Assembly: GCF_900176345.1 (NCBI RefSeq)
Contig: NZ_FWXU01000009.1
Coordinates: 1-64,000 of the forward strand
Direction of reading: 5' to 3'
Length of the DNA: 64,000 bases
Source of the DNA: Rhizobium sp. RU36D
GTDB taxonomy: Bacteria; Pseudomonadota; Alphaproteobacteria; Rhizobiales; Rhizobiaceae
The position numbers and the translations under genes are program-made. Shown one piece after another: positions 50,430 to 59,094 of this stretch. The notes below the pieces were generated by a model. That model was not told the DNA's origin, did no database searches, and worked only from the letters and a program-made list of their open reading frames with translations. Position 1 is the first letter of the stretch; each line of letters opens with the position of its first letter.

Positions 50430-50987
50430 GTGAGCAGAATGCGACGCATGCCGGCAAAAACGAATCATCATCCCCGGTCGCTGATCGTGCGCCCCTCACC
50501 CCTCGACAGGCGCAAGGCGATCCTGTCCTTCGGTCCGCTCTCGATAAAGGCGGCGCTCGGCCGCTCCGGCATCACCAGTCTCAAGCGCGAGGGCGATGGC
50601 GGCACGCCACGAGGAACACTGCGGATCCTCTACGCCTATCGCCGCGGCGAGCGCAATGGACACCTGCCCACCCCGCTGCCAACAAGGCGGATCAAGGCCG
50701 ATATGCTCTGGTGCGATGCATCAGAGCATCCCGCCTATAACCGCCCGGTCAAGGCACCCTTTGTCGCCAGCCACGAAAAGCTCTTGCGCCAGGACAGGCT
50801 ATACGACGTCTGCGTGGTGCTCGACTGGAACATCCGCCAGCGTCGACGCGGCTGCGGATCGGCGATCTTCTTCCACCTCGCCAAGCCGGGTTACCAGCCG
50901 ACGGAGGGCTGCATCGCCGTTAGCCTGCGCGACATGCAGCGCCTGCTGCCGCATCTGCGGCCGGGGACCAAGATCCGCATCCCCTGA
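50430..50987 (+). CDS. L,D-transpeptidase (YkuD) family protein
   Basis: 185 residues. A YkuD-type domain: REGDGGTPRGTLRILYAYRR, FFHLAKPGYQPTEGCIAVSL carrying the presumed catalytic Cys in TEGCIAV. The usual motif is SHGC[VI]R, so the His before Gly is replaced by Glu, a variant known in this sub-family. There is no signal peptide or membrane segment, so export is unclear. The start may be ATG 50430 or a few codons in (ATG 50448). It is divergent from the cenR-like gene, 132 bp apart, which hints at control by it. Confidence 0.8.
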   Translation: MSRMRRMPAKTNHHPRSLIVRPSPLDRRKAILSFGPLSIKAALGRSGITSLKREGDGGTPRGTLRILYAYRRGERNGHLPTPLPTRRIKADMLWCDASEHPAYNRPVKAPFVASHEKLLRQDRLYDVCVVLDWNIRQRRRGCGSAIFFHLAKPGYQPTEGCIAVSLRDMQRLLPHLRPGTKIRIP

Positions 50988-51105
50988 CCCCTATGGGATG
51001 CCGTTCACCGGAAGTTGAACGCATCAGGCCTCTGGCGTCTCGCCCTTCGCCCGCCTTGTGTTAGGCTTTGCTGCCGAGGCTGGGTTTGAATCATGGGATG
51101 ACGTC

Positions 51106-51885
51106 ATGCTTGCCACACTCGCAGTGCTCCTGGGTCTGAGTTCCACGCCAGCCATACAGACGGTCGCCGCGCCCGCTGGTGAGGAGGTCGATGTCGAACT
51201 GATCCTGGCCGTCGATATTTCCCGCTCCATGGATTTTGACGAACTCGAGGTGCAGCGCTCCGGCTATGTCGCGGCCCTTCAGCATCCCGATTTCATCAAT
51301 GCCGTGCAGGACGGCCTGCTGGGCCGCATCGCGGTCGCCTATTACGAATGGGGCGCTGCGGTCAATTCCGGCGCGCTGGTGAACTGGCAGATCATTTCCA
51401 ATGCTGAGGAAGCCGCCGCCTTTGCGGCCAGGGTCAAATCCGGCAGCATCGAAACGCTGCATGGAACCTCGATCTCCAGCGCCATCGATTACGGCTATGA
51501 CCTGTTCGAGAAGAATGGCTACCAGGGTCTGCGCCAGGTCATCGATGTCTCGGGCGATGGCCCGAACAATCGCGGCCTGCCGGTCACGCCCTCACGCGAT
51601 CGGGCGCTCGCCGCCGGGATCGTGATCAACGGGCTGGCCATCATGATCCGTCCATCCTCGTCGGTGGTGTCGCTAGACAAATACTATGCCGATTGCGTGG
51701 TCGGCGGCCCCGGCGCCTTCGTCGTGCCGGTCCATAAGCCCGAGGACTTTGCCGCCGCGATCCGTCGCAAGCTCGTCATGGAGATCAGCGGCATCAGCCA
51801 GCCCGGCGCAATCCCGGTCGCCGCAGAACAACCCGCCGACTGCATGATCGGTGAAAAACTGCGCTATCAGTGGATGGATCGGTAA
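51106..51885 (+). CDS. DUF1194 family protein, VWA-like, exported
   Basis: 259 residues from ATG 51106, which starts a signal peptide (MLATLAVLLGLSSTPAIQTV). A von Willebrand A-like domain follows, with the metal-site DISRSMDFDELEVQRSGYV and later GTSISSAIDYGYDLFEKNG and VIDVSGDGPNNRG. The DUF1194 signature is this sequence pair plus GLAIMIRPSSSVVSLDKYY. Two Cys near the C-terminus could form a disulfide. Function unknown, probably periplasmic. GTG 51058 would add 16 residues and hide the signal peptide. Confidence 0.82.
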   Translation: MLATLAVLLGLSSTPAIQTVAAPAGEEVDVELILAVDISRSMDFDELEVQRSGYVAALQHPDFINAVQDGLLGRIAVAYYEWGAAVNSGALVNWQIISNAEEAAAFAARVKSGSIETLHGTSISSAIDYGYDLFEKNGYQGLRQVIDVSGDGPNNRGLPVTPSRDRALAAGIVINGLAIMIRPSSSVVSLDKYYADCVVGGPGAFVVPVHKPEDFAAAIRRKLVMEISGISQPGAIPVAAEQPADCMIGEKLRYQWMDR

Positions 51886-51892
51886 AACGAAA

Positions 51893-51915
51893 AAGGCGGC
51901 CGCGACGGCCGCCTT
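51893..51915 (-). terminator. GC-rich hairpin between DUF1194 gene and the palindromic element
   Basis: GGCGGCCG-CGA-CGGCCGCC is a perfect 8-bp stem. On the minus strand it is followed by TTTTTCG, so it can terminate right-to-left transcription (for instance leftover leuC reading); on the plus side it ends the DUF1194 gene. Confidence 0.65.
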
Positions 51916-51960
51916 CAGCTTGATGACAAAGATGGACTTTCCGCGACACCCCATTCAGCC

Positions 51961-52071
51961 GTCATTCCGGCGAAGGCCGGAATCCAGCCACGGCGCGTCT
52001 GCGCCGTGAAAGGAGTCTTTCGCAATCAAGGACTTGATTGCGCTGGATGCCGGCTCGGCGGCCGGCATGAC
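51961..52071. repeat. Composite palindromic (REP-like) element
   Basis: Four hairpins in 111 bp. The outer arms are GTCATTCCGGCGAAGGCC followed by GGAATCCAGC (51961-51988) and GCTGGATGCC through GGCATGAC (52042-52071), which pair imperfectly and each fold alone. Inside are CACGGCGC-GTCT-GCGCCGTG (51990-52009) and GCAATCAA-GGAC-TTGATTGC (52022-52041). The GTCATTCCGG/GGAATCCAG ends are a common repeated intergenic type in alphaproteobacteria. It lies between the convergent DUF1194 and leuC genes. Confidence 0.75.
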
Positions 52072-52136
52072 CGTAGGGTTTTCGGTCAAAACCAACGGTA
52101 AAGACCTGAGATGAGAGTTTGCCAGCAGTCTGAAAG

Positions 52137-52160
52137 CGGCCGCAAGGGCCGCCTTCTCGT
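52137..52160 (-). terminator. Hairpin after leuC
   Basis: GCGGCC-GCAA-GGGCCGC forms a stem just downstream of the leuC stop on the minus strand. The run after it on that side is not T-rich, so it is a weak candidate. Confidence 0.45.
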
Positions 52161-52178
52161 CGGATCACGTGGGACCGC

Positions 52179-53588
52179 TTACTTGAAATCGCGGATATCG
52201 ACGAAGTGGCCGGCAACCGCGGCAGCGGCCGCCATGGCAGGCGAAACCAGATGCGTGCGGCCCTTATAGCCCTGGCGGCCCTCGAAGTTGCGGTTCGAGG
52301 TCGAGGCGCAGCGCTCTTCCGGCTTCAACCGGTCGTCGTTCATGGCCAGGCACATGGAGCAGCCCGGCTCGCGCCATTCGCAACCGGCGTCCTTGAAGAT
52401 CTTGTCGAGACCCTCGGCTTCCGCCTGTTCCTTCACGAGACCAGAGCCCGGAACGATCATGGCCGAGACGGTCGGAGCGATCTTCTTGCCTTCGAGCACC
52501 TTGGCAGCAGCGCGCAGGTCTTCGATGCGGCCATTGGTGCAGGAGCCGATGAACACACGGTCGATGGCGATATCGGTCATCTTGGTGCCGGGCTTCAGGC
52601 CCATATAGTCAAGCGCACGCCACTTGGAGGCACGCTTGTTCTCGTCCTGGATGTCGTCGGGGTTCGGTACGACGCCCTGGATCGACACGACGTCCTCAGG
52701 CGAAGAACCCCAGGAAACGATCGGCGGGAGGTTGGCAGCATCCAGAACGACCGTGCGGTCGAAATGCGCGCCCTCGTCGCTTTTCAGCGTCTTCCAATAG
52801 GCCACGGCCTGGTCCCAGGTCTCGCCCTTCGGCGCGCGCGGCTTGTCCTTGATGTATTCGAAGGTCTTTTCGTCCGGCGCGATCAGGCCGGCGCGGGCGC
52901 CGCCCTCGATCGTCATGTTGCAGACGGTCATGCGGCCTTCCATCGACAGCGCCTGGATCGCTTCGCCGGCGAATTCGATGACGTGACCGGTGCCGCCGGC
53001 CGTGCCGATCTCACCGATGATGGCGAGAATGATGTCCTTGGCGGTGACGCCTTCCGGCAGCTTGCCATCGACACGCACCAGCATGTTCTTGGCCTTCTTC
53101 TGGATCAGCGTCTGGGTGGCGAGCACGTGCTCGACCTCGGAGGTGCCGATGCCATGGGCCAGCGCGCCGAAGGCGCCATGGGTCGAGGTGTGGCTGTCGC
53201 CGCAGACGATGGTCATGCCCGGCAGGGTAAAGCCCTGTTCCGGCCCTACGATATGCACGATGCCCTGGCGGACATCCTTTTCGGAATAATATTCGACGCC
53301 GAAATCAGCCGCGTTCTTGGCAAGCGCCTCGACCTGGATCCGGCTTTCCTCGTTCTTGATGCCTTCGTGGCGATCCGGCGTGGTCGGCACGTTGTGGTCC
53401 ACCACGGCCAGCGTGCGGCTCGGCGCATGCACCGAGCGTCCGGTCATGCGAAGCCCTTCGAAGGCCTGCGGGCTCGTCACCTCATGCACCAGGTGGCGAT
53501 CGATATAGAGAAGACAGGTTCCGTCTTCCTGGCGGTCGACCAGGTGATCATCGAAAATCTTGTCGTAAAGTGTGCGCGGTGCGCTCAT
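52179..53588 (-). CDS. leuC: 3-isopropylmalate dehydratase large subunit
   Basis: 469 residues. The [4Fe-4S] aconitase-type subunit that isomerises isopropylmalate with LeuD. Seen: [64 protein letters not shown] with one cluster Cys, and [19 protein letters not shown] with the other two. [20 protein letters not shown] ends the catalytic part. It stands alone, about 25 kb from leuD and leuB. Its promoter must lie in the 242-bp gap to 53830. Confidence 0.97.
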   Translation of the reverse strand: MSAPRTLYDKIFDDHLVDRQEDGTCLLYIDRHLVHEVTSPQAFEGLRMTGRSVHAPSRTLAVVDHNVPTTPDRHEGIKNEESRIQVEALAKNAADFGVEYYSEKDVRQGIVHIVGPEQGFTLPGMTIVCGDSHTSTHGAFGALAHGIGTSEVEHVLATQTLIQKKAKNMLVRVDGKLPEGVTAKDIILAIIGEIGTAGGTGHVIEFAGEAIQALSMEGRMTVCNMTIEGGARAGLIAPDEKTFEYIKDKPRAPKGETWDQAVAYWKTLKSDEGAHFDRTVVLDAANLPPIVSWGSSPEDVVSIQGVVPNPDDIQDENKRASKWRALDYMGLKPGTKMTDIAIDRVFIGSCTNGRIEDLRAAAKVLEGKKIAPTVSAMIVPGSGLVKEQAEAEGLDKIFKDAGCEWREPGCSMCLAMNDDRLKPEERCASTSNRNFEGRQGYKGRTHLVSPAMAAAAAVAGHFVDIRDFK

Positions 53589-53830
53589 GGCTGCTCATCC
53601 CTGAAATTCTGAAAAAGGAGGTCGTAGGTCCGCCGCTCAAGCGGCAAGGCGCGCCTTAGTCGAGGCGGCTCGTCAGTGCGCCATGCACACGCGCAAAAAA
53701 TCGTGCCGGCAGGCGCTTATGATCCTGCAGGACAAAAATGCACGGAGCGAGACATCTGAATTTCGATCCCATGGCACATGCTATTAGCAGTTTTGCCTGA
53801 GCTCTTCAATTTGATTCCGTGACGGCTGCG

Positions 53831-55534
53831 TCACCGCGGCAGGGCGGGCACGCTGATGTGATCCGGCTCAAGGCCCGCCTTGGCGCGCGCCACCATCATT
53901 TCGTAGGCCGTCTCCAGATGCCGTGTGAACCTGACCGTGTCGAACAGAGGCGCCTGCCGACGATTGTCAGCGGTTCGCCGGCGGATATCCGCGCGCCAGG
54001 CATGATCGTTTGCCAGGCGCACGGTCAGGTCGACATAGCCCTGCTGGTCCCGCGCCACCAGCTCTGGCAGGTCGAGCGCGGTCAGCAGGCTGGCGCTCAC
54101 CCGCGAGGCAAAATGGCTGCCCACATAGGTCGGCACCGGCAGTCCGGCCCAGAGCTGGTCTGACGTGGTGGTGTGGCCGTTATAGGGAAAGCTATCCAGC
54201 CCGATATCGGCAACCGGCAGCCGTGCAAGATGATCGGGATAACGGGCTGGCCCGGTGAAGACGATCCGCTCCCGCGTCACGCCTTCACGCTCCATCCACC
54301 GCACCAAATTCTCCCGCGCAAAATCTCCCTGGCACATCATCCATAGCACGCTATTATCGACGCGCCGCAGCACCTCGGCCCAGAGCTCCGCCGTCAAGGG
54401 CGTGATCTTGCGCAACCCGTTGAAGGCGCCGAACACAAGGCGGTCCTCGGGCAGCCCCTGCGCCTTGCGCGTCGATGGCGGCGGCAGCGGCCGGAACTTG
54501 TCGTCATTGGCCTGATAACTCTCCGGCATCAGGCAGAATTTCTCGTGATAATGCGGTTTGCTGCTGTCCGGCAGAACGATCTGGTCACCGATCACATAGT
54601 CGCAGTCGATGCCATTGGCGGAGCCGGGATAGCCAAGATAGGCCACCTGGATCGGCGCCAGGCCGCGATTGATGAGACTGATCCGGACACCCTTGGTATG
54701 GCCCTTCAGGTCAACGAGGACATCGATCCCCTCTGCGCGGATAAGGTCGGCGGCAGCCTCGTCGTCGAGATGCCCGATCCGCACGATCCGGGGATAGCTG
54801 GCCCGGATACCGCTATCCCCCTTGATCATGGCGTCATCGGTGTAACAGAACAGCGTGACCTCGACCCTCTCGGGGTCATGCGCCATCAGCACCCCCTGAA
54901 ACAGGAGCATGGTGGGATGCTGGTCGCTGAAATCGTTAGAGAGATAGCCGACACGGATTTTGTCGGCAAACTGATGCGGCCGCGAGCGCCGTTCCTCGCG
55001 GGATGCCTGCGTGAAGAACAGCCCTTTGTCGGCGCCGAAGCGCATCTTCGCGTTGATGCTCTCGTCCGCGCACCAGGCGAGGTTTTCCAGATACTGTTCG
55101 GCCGCGAGATAGCGCGGGTCGCCGCGCCGAAGCCGATCCAGAAAGGCCTGGTCCTCCATCAACCGCTCGTCGAGGCAGAGCGCGTGATTGAGGAAATTGC
55201 GGAAGGTGGCAAGAGAGTTGCGGTCGAAGTCCAGGGTCTTCACCGCCTTGCGCGCCTCCGACAGTGCCGGCAATATCTCGTCGGCCTGGGCCAGCATTTC
55301 CGCCTGCAGGGCCCGCAGCATCGCCTTCTTGTCACCGCCCACTTCCGCCGCGCGACCGTAATACGACGCGGCCGCGGCATGGCGCGACGTCTTCGCGCAG
55401 CATTGGGCCGCAATCAGCAGCAGTTGCAGCACCGGTTTCGCCTGGGGTGTGACAAGGGGCCCGATCGCCGAGAGCGCTTCGTCAAAGGCTCCAGCCTGGT
55501 AATGCCTGAGAGCAATCTGGAGCGTATCTGACAC
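53831..55534 (-). CDS. SPINDLY/O-GlcNAc-transferase-like glycosyltransferase (GT41) with short TPR part
   Basis: 567 residues. An N-terminal helical region (about 1-170) is TPR-like (LRHYQAGAFDEALSAIGPLV, AQCCAKTSRHAAAASYYGRA). The GT41 part has KIRVGYLSNDFSDQHPTMLL, LVDLKGHTKGVRISLINRG, AYLGYPGSANGIDCDYVIGD, VFGAFNGLRKITP, and LDSFPYNGHTTTSDQLWAGL for nucleotide-sugar binding. Relatives add N-acetylglucosamine or fucose to Ser/Thr of proteins; in rhizobia some are near flagellar or surface-polysaccharide genes, but no such gene is adjacent here. Acceptor unknown. No signal peptide. Confidence 0.88.
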   Translation of the reverse strand: MSDTLQIALRHYQAGAFDEALSAIGPLVTPQAKPVLQLLLIAAQCCAKTSRHAAAASYYGRAAEVGGDKKAMLRALQAEMLAQADEILPALSEARKAVKTLDFDRNSLATFRNFLNHALCLDERLMEDQAFLDRLRRGDPRYLAAEQYLENLAWCADESINAKMRFGADKGLFFTQASREERRSRPHQFADKIRVGYLSNDFSDQHPTMLLFQGVLMAHDPERVEVTLFCYTDDAMIKGDSGIRASYPRIVRIGHLDDEAAADLIRAEGIDVLVDLKGHTKGVRISLINRGLAPIQVAYLGYPGSANGIDCDYVIGDQIVLPDSSKPHYHEKFCLMPESYQANDDKFRPLPPPSTRKAQGLPEDRLVFGAFNGLRKITPLTAELWAEVLRRVDNSVLWMMCQGDFARENLVRWMEREGVTRERIVFTGPARYPDHLARLPVADIGLDSFPYNGHTTTSDQLWAGLPVPTYVGSHFASRVSASLLTALDLPELVARDQQGYVDLTVRLANDHAWRADIRRRTADNRRQAPLFDTVRFTRHLETAYEMMVARAKAGLEPDHISVPALPR

Positions 55535-55718
55535 GAATCACCTTTTCATCCGGCGCGCCTATGGTGTCCTTTGGTTACGTTGCACGGCTGGCGCAAGGCT
55601 GGAATGATCGGCGGGGAGAAAGACAGAATTCACTGGACTTGGCCCTTTCACGGGCCTGGCATAGGCCGCGTCCAAGATCCGCAGATGTTTGCCAGGGTTC
55701 ACGGAGGCCGGAGGTTTT

Positions 55719-56543
55719 TCAGCCTGCTTTACCGTGCTGGCGCATGCGCTTTTCCAGTGCCCGCAGCATGAGCGAAAGCCCGATCGTCAGGATCAGGTAG
55801 ACATAGGCCACGATCGAATAGGTCTCGAAGAAACGGAATGAGCCCGAGGCATAGACTTTGCCCATCTGCGTGATATCAGCCACGCCCAGCACCGAGACCA
55901 GCGAGCTGTCCTTGACCATGGCGACGAAGTCGTTCGACAGCGGCGGGAAGATCACCCTGACAGCCTGGGGCAGCACGACCAGTCGGAACCGCTGATACCG
56001 GTTGAGGCCGAGCGATTTTGCCGCCTCGATCTGTCCCTTGTCCACCGATTGGATGCCGGCCCGGAAAATCTCGGCGATGAAGGCGGAATAGCCGATCATC
56101 AGGGCAATGATCGCCCGCCACATCAGCGAAAAGTCACGCACCAGCATCGGCTCGGCAAGTCCCGCCGCCGTCAGCGGCGAGATCACGAGGTTATAGAGCC
56201 CGACGATCGCCGGCGCACCGACAAACGCGATGTAGAACAGAAGCACCAGGATCGGCACGCCCCTGATGACCTCGATATAGAACCGCGCCGTCTGGCGCAG
56301 GGCCACATGGTCGGACATGCCCAGAAGCGCAATGCCAAGCCCCAGCGCCGTGGCCAGCACGAAGCCGACAAGCGTGACGAAAATCGTCGTGAACAGCCCT
56401 TGGGCGACGATCGTGAAAACCTGGGAATAGAGATCGTTGACCGCGATGACGATCGCGATGCCCAATCCGATCACCACGAGCGCGACCAGCCACCAGGGCC
56501 GGTCGCCGCCCTCGCCGCCCTTTGGGAGCGTCTGGAACGCCAT
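55719..56543 (-). CDS. Polar amino-acid ABC transporter permease
   Basis: 274 residues with about five or six membrane helices, the first around 18-38. The HisM/GlnP signature is clear: FYIEVIRGVPILVLLFYIAF and the EAA loop AKSLGLNRYQRFRLVVLPQA followed by VIFPPLSNDFVAMVKDSSL. It pairs with the binding-protein gene 28 bp upstream. There is no ATPase gene next to it, so the pair must borrow one or have a distant partner. Confidence 0.92.
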   Translation of the reverse strand: MAFQTLPKGGEGGDRPWWLVALVVIGLGIAIVIAVNDLYSQVFTIVAQGLFTTIFVTLVGFVLATALGLGIALLGMSDHVALRQTARFYIEVIRGVPILVLLFYIAFVGAPAIVGLYNLVISPLTAAGLAEPMLVRDFSLMWRAIIALMIGYSAFIAEIFRAGIQSVDKGQIEAAKSLGLNRYQRFRLVVLPQAVRVIFPPLSNDFVAMVKDSSLVSVLGVADITQMGKVYASGSFRFFETYSIVAYVYLILTIGLSLMLRALEKRMRQHGKAG

Positions 56544-56571
56544 CAGCCCGCGCGCCCGGAACTGAAGCCGG

Positions 56572-57369
56572 TCACTCGCCCATCTTGTAGTCGAGGAACC
56601 ACTTCTTGTTCAGCGCATCCAGCGTGCCGTCAGCCTTCAGCGCGGCAATCGCAGCATTCACAGGTCCCACGAGATCCGAGCCCTTCTTGAAGATGAAGCC
56701 GAAATCCTCGGTGCCGAGCGGCTCGCCGACAATCTTGAGCGTGCCGTTCGAGGCCGCCACATAGCCATTGCCCGCCGTGCTGTCGGTCAGCACCAAATCG
56801 ACATCGCCGGCCTTCAGTGCCTGAACGGTCGCGCCGAAGGTCTCGAACAGCTTGATGCGCGGATTGGCCTCGTTGCCGTCGAGAATCTCATAGACCGCGG
56901 TGTAGAACGGGCTCGTTCCCGGCTGGGCGGCGATCAGGCCGCTTTCCAGTGCTGCAAAGCTCTTGGCGTCGGTAAAGCGGCTCTCGTCGCCGCGCACCAG
57001 CATTAGCTGCTGCGAACGCATATAGGGATCGGAGAAATCCACCTTTTCCTTGCGGTCGTCCTTGATGGTGATGCCGGTCATGCCGAGATCATATTGGCCG
57101 TCCGATACCGCCTGGATCATCGCGTCCCAGGAGGTGTTCTGGTACTCGACCTTGAAATTCAGCCGCTTCGCGATCTCGTTCATCGCATCATATTCCCATC
57201 CGACGGCCTGGCCGGTCTTGGGATCGACGAATTGCAGCGGCGGATAGGCGTTTTCCGTGACGACGACAACGGTCTTGCCGCCGAGGTCCGGCAGGCTGGC
57301 GGCGCTGGCCAGGACGGGAGAAAGGCTAAGGGCGGCTAGCCCGGCGAGGATCGTGCGGCGATGGATCAT
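56572..57369 (-). CDS. Amino-acid ABC transporter substrate-binding protein
   Basis: 265 residues from ATG 57369 (MIHRRTILAGLAALSLSPVL), with GGAG 8-11 nt upstream. A signal peptide with an Arg-Arg motif ends near ASAASLPDL. The SBP_bac_3 fold has PPLQFVDPKTGQAVGWEYDAMNEI, SDGQYDLGMTGITIKDDRKE, VDFSDPYMRSQQLMLVR and DLVLTDSTAGNGYVA. It resembles cystine, glutamine or basic amino-acid binding proteins; specificity cannot be set. It precedes the permease gene in the same unit. Confidence 0.92.
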   Translation of the reverse strand: MIHRRTILAGLAALSLSPVLASAASLPDLGGKTVVVVTENAYPPLQFVDPKTGQAVGWEYDAMNEIAKRLNFKVEYQNTSWDAMIQAVSDGQYDLGMTGITIKDDRKEKVDFSDPYMRSQQLMLVRGDESRFTDAKSFAALESGLIAAQPGTSPFYTAVYEILDGNEANPRIKLFETFGATVQALKAGDVDLVLTDSTAGNGYVAASNGTLKIVGEPLGTEDFGFIFKKGSDLVGPVNAAIAALKADGTLDALNKKWFLDYKMGE

Positions 57370-57481
57370 GGTCAGGAACTCCAGGTAAGACTTGGGATTG
57401 AGCACGCAATCGGCCTACGTTTCAAGAGGGAAGTGGAACAAGCGGCGCAGGTCCTCGTTAGCGGCGAGGGAGGGCCACGAT

Positions 57482-58456
57482 TTGACCAACACCGGCATGA
57501 TCAGCGACAGCGACGCGCGCGGCAGAAATGCCGATACGCCCGGCGACATCCCGGCCTTGGGCCTCAAGGATGTCTTCTGGCGCGTCATCGCCGCCACCAG
57601 CCGCGACCGGGTATCGCTGATCGCCGCGGGCGTCAGCTTCTACATGCTGCTCGCCCTGTTTCCGATCCTCGGAGCACTGGTCTCGCTCTATGGCTTCTTT
57701 GCCGATCCGCTTGTCATCGGCACCCATTTGCGTGCCATCGGCGGCCTGCTTCCGCCCGGCGCCTTTGAACTCATCTATACCCAGTTGGAGGCCCTGACGA
57801 AGCAGAACACGTCGTCGCTCAGCATCGGTTTCGTCACCGGCCTCGGCATCGCGCTTTGGGGCTCCCATAACGGCGTCATGGCATTGTTCGATGCGATGAA
57901 TGTCGCCTATAATGAACAGGAAAAACGCGGCCTGGTCATGCTGAACCTGTTGGCACTTGCCTTCACGCTCGGCATTCTCACCGTGCTGATCGTCACCCTC
58001 ACAGCCATGACCCTTGTGCCAGTCGTCATGTCCTTCTTCTGGCTGGACACCTGGACGGAAAGCCTTGTGCTCGTCCTGCGTTGGCCCTTGGTGCTGCTGC
58101 TTGTCGGCATGGCGGCCAGCTGTCTGTATCGATTCGGCCCCAGCCGCGAGCCGGCCAAGCTGCGCTGGCTCACCTGGGGCGCTATGCTCAGCACCGGCGC
58201 CTGGTTCCTCGCATCGCTCGGCTTTTCCTTCTACCTTCAGCATTTCGGCAATTACAGCGCCACCTATGGCGCCTTGGGGGCCCTCGCGGGCTTCATGGTC
58301 TGGCTCTGGATCTCCGCCATCATCTTCATCGTCGGCGCCGAATTGAACGCCGAGCTTGAGCACCAAACGGAACTCGATACCACCACGGGCACGCCGCGGC
58401 CCATGGGCTCCCGCGGCGCCTATATGGCCGATACTGTGGGGGAGGCAGTGGAGTAA
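57482..58456 (+). CDS. YihY/BrkB (virulence factor BrkB) family membrane protein
   Basis: About 324 residues from TTG 57482, chosen because GAGGGAGGG lies 6 nt upstream; ATG 57497 is the alternative and loses 5 residues. Six membrane helices, with the signature GVSFYMLLALFPILGALVSL and the C-terminal YSATYGALGALAGFMVWLWI region with GAELNAELEHQTE. The family was once thought to be RNase BN; its real role is not known and it may be an envelope transporter. It is divergent from the amino-acid transporter genes. Confidence 0.87.
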   Translation: MTNTGMISDSDARGRNADTPGDIPALGLKDVFWRVIAATSRDRVSLIAAGVSFYMLLALFPILGALVSLYGFFADPLVIGTHLRAIGGLLPPGAFELIYTQLEALTKQNTSSLSIGFVTGLGIALWGSHNGVMALFDAMNVAYNEQEKRGLVMLNLLALAFTLGILTVLIVTLTAMTLVPVVMSFFWLDTWTESLVLVLRWPLVLLLVGMAASCLYRFGPSREPAKLRWLTWGAMLSTGAWFLASLGFSFYLQHFGNYSATYGALGALAGFMVWLWISAIIFIVGAELNAELEHQTELDTTTGTPRPMGSRGAYMADTVGEAVE

Positions 58457-58515
58457 GCCGCCCATAAAAGGCAAATGCGGGCGGCAAGGTCCGTCTCCCG
58501 CGCCGCCCTGGTCAT

Positions 58516-59040
58516 TCAGGGTTTGTGTTGATGCTGGTGCCCGGCGGCATGCCCGTCATCGCCCGCTTCCACCATCACGGTACCCTCAAAGCTGGCAAAC
58601 AGGGCCAGCAGGCTCGGATCGAGCGGCTTTTCCGCCTCGGCCAGCTTTGCCGCAAGCCCTTCGGCATCGGCAGCAGGCAAGCCGATCTGCTTCAAGGCCG
58701 AGGCCTCCTTAAGACTGTCGCCGCTGCAGAGGTGAATGCTCCAGCCCTCGCCCTTTTTCTTCAGCAGGGCGCGGCCGCCTTTGCCGTCCTGCGCCCAGCC
58801 GGCAATCGCCCAATCGCCTGATACCACGACGGGATTGACGGCAAGCGGATGCCCCTCGGTCTCGAACATCGCCTTGAGCTTGGCGGATATGTCGGTCACG
58901 GCGTCACCGGTGGGCGCCGGCGCGGCATGACCAGCTGCGGCGCCATGGGCGGCATGGGCGTTGTGGTTGGAATGGTCGGTGGCATAGGCGGGCGCTGTCA
59001 GGATCAGCAGGGCCATACCGGCCTTTATCATGGTCTTCAT
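58516..59040 (-). CDS. His-rich exported protein, copper uptake-associated type
   Basis: 174 residues from ATG 59040, with GAGAGGA upstream. A signal peptide (MALLILTAPAYA) is followed by a His-rich start (DHSNHNAHAAHGAAAGHA) and end (GDDGHAAGHQHQHKP). The middle has GDWAIAGWAQDGKGGRALLKKKGEGW and one Cys in LCSGDSLK. It fits proteins annotated as copper uptake system-associated. The His clusters suggest periplasmic copper or zinc binding. Last gene of a four-gene unit with PepSY, Crp/Fnr and DUF2946 genes. Confidence 0.8.
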   Translation of the reverse strand: MKTMIKAGMALLILTAPAYATDHSNHNAHAAHGAAAGHAAPAPTGDAVTDISAKLKAMFETEGHPLAVNPVVVSGDWAIAGWAQDGKGGRALLKKKGEGWSIHLCSGDSLKEASALKQIGLPAADAEGLAAKLAEAEKPLDPSLLALFASFEGTVMVEAGDDGHAAGHQHQHKP

Positions 59041-59094
59041 CGGGATATCCTCTCGTGGAATGGCAGCGCCCACACAGGCGCCGCCTTTGAAATC

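Noticed and set aside
53819..53834. GTGACG/CGTCAC hairpin at the end of the glycosyltransferase gene as a terminator
   Set aside because: Only a 6-bp stem, overlaps the stop codon, and has no T-run.
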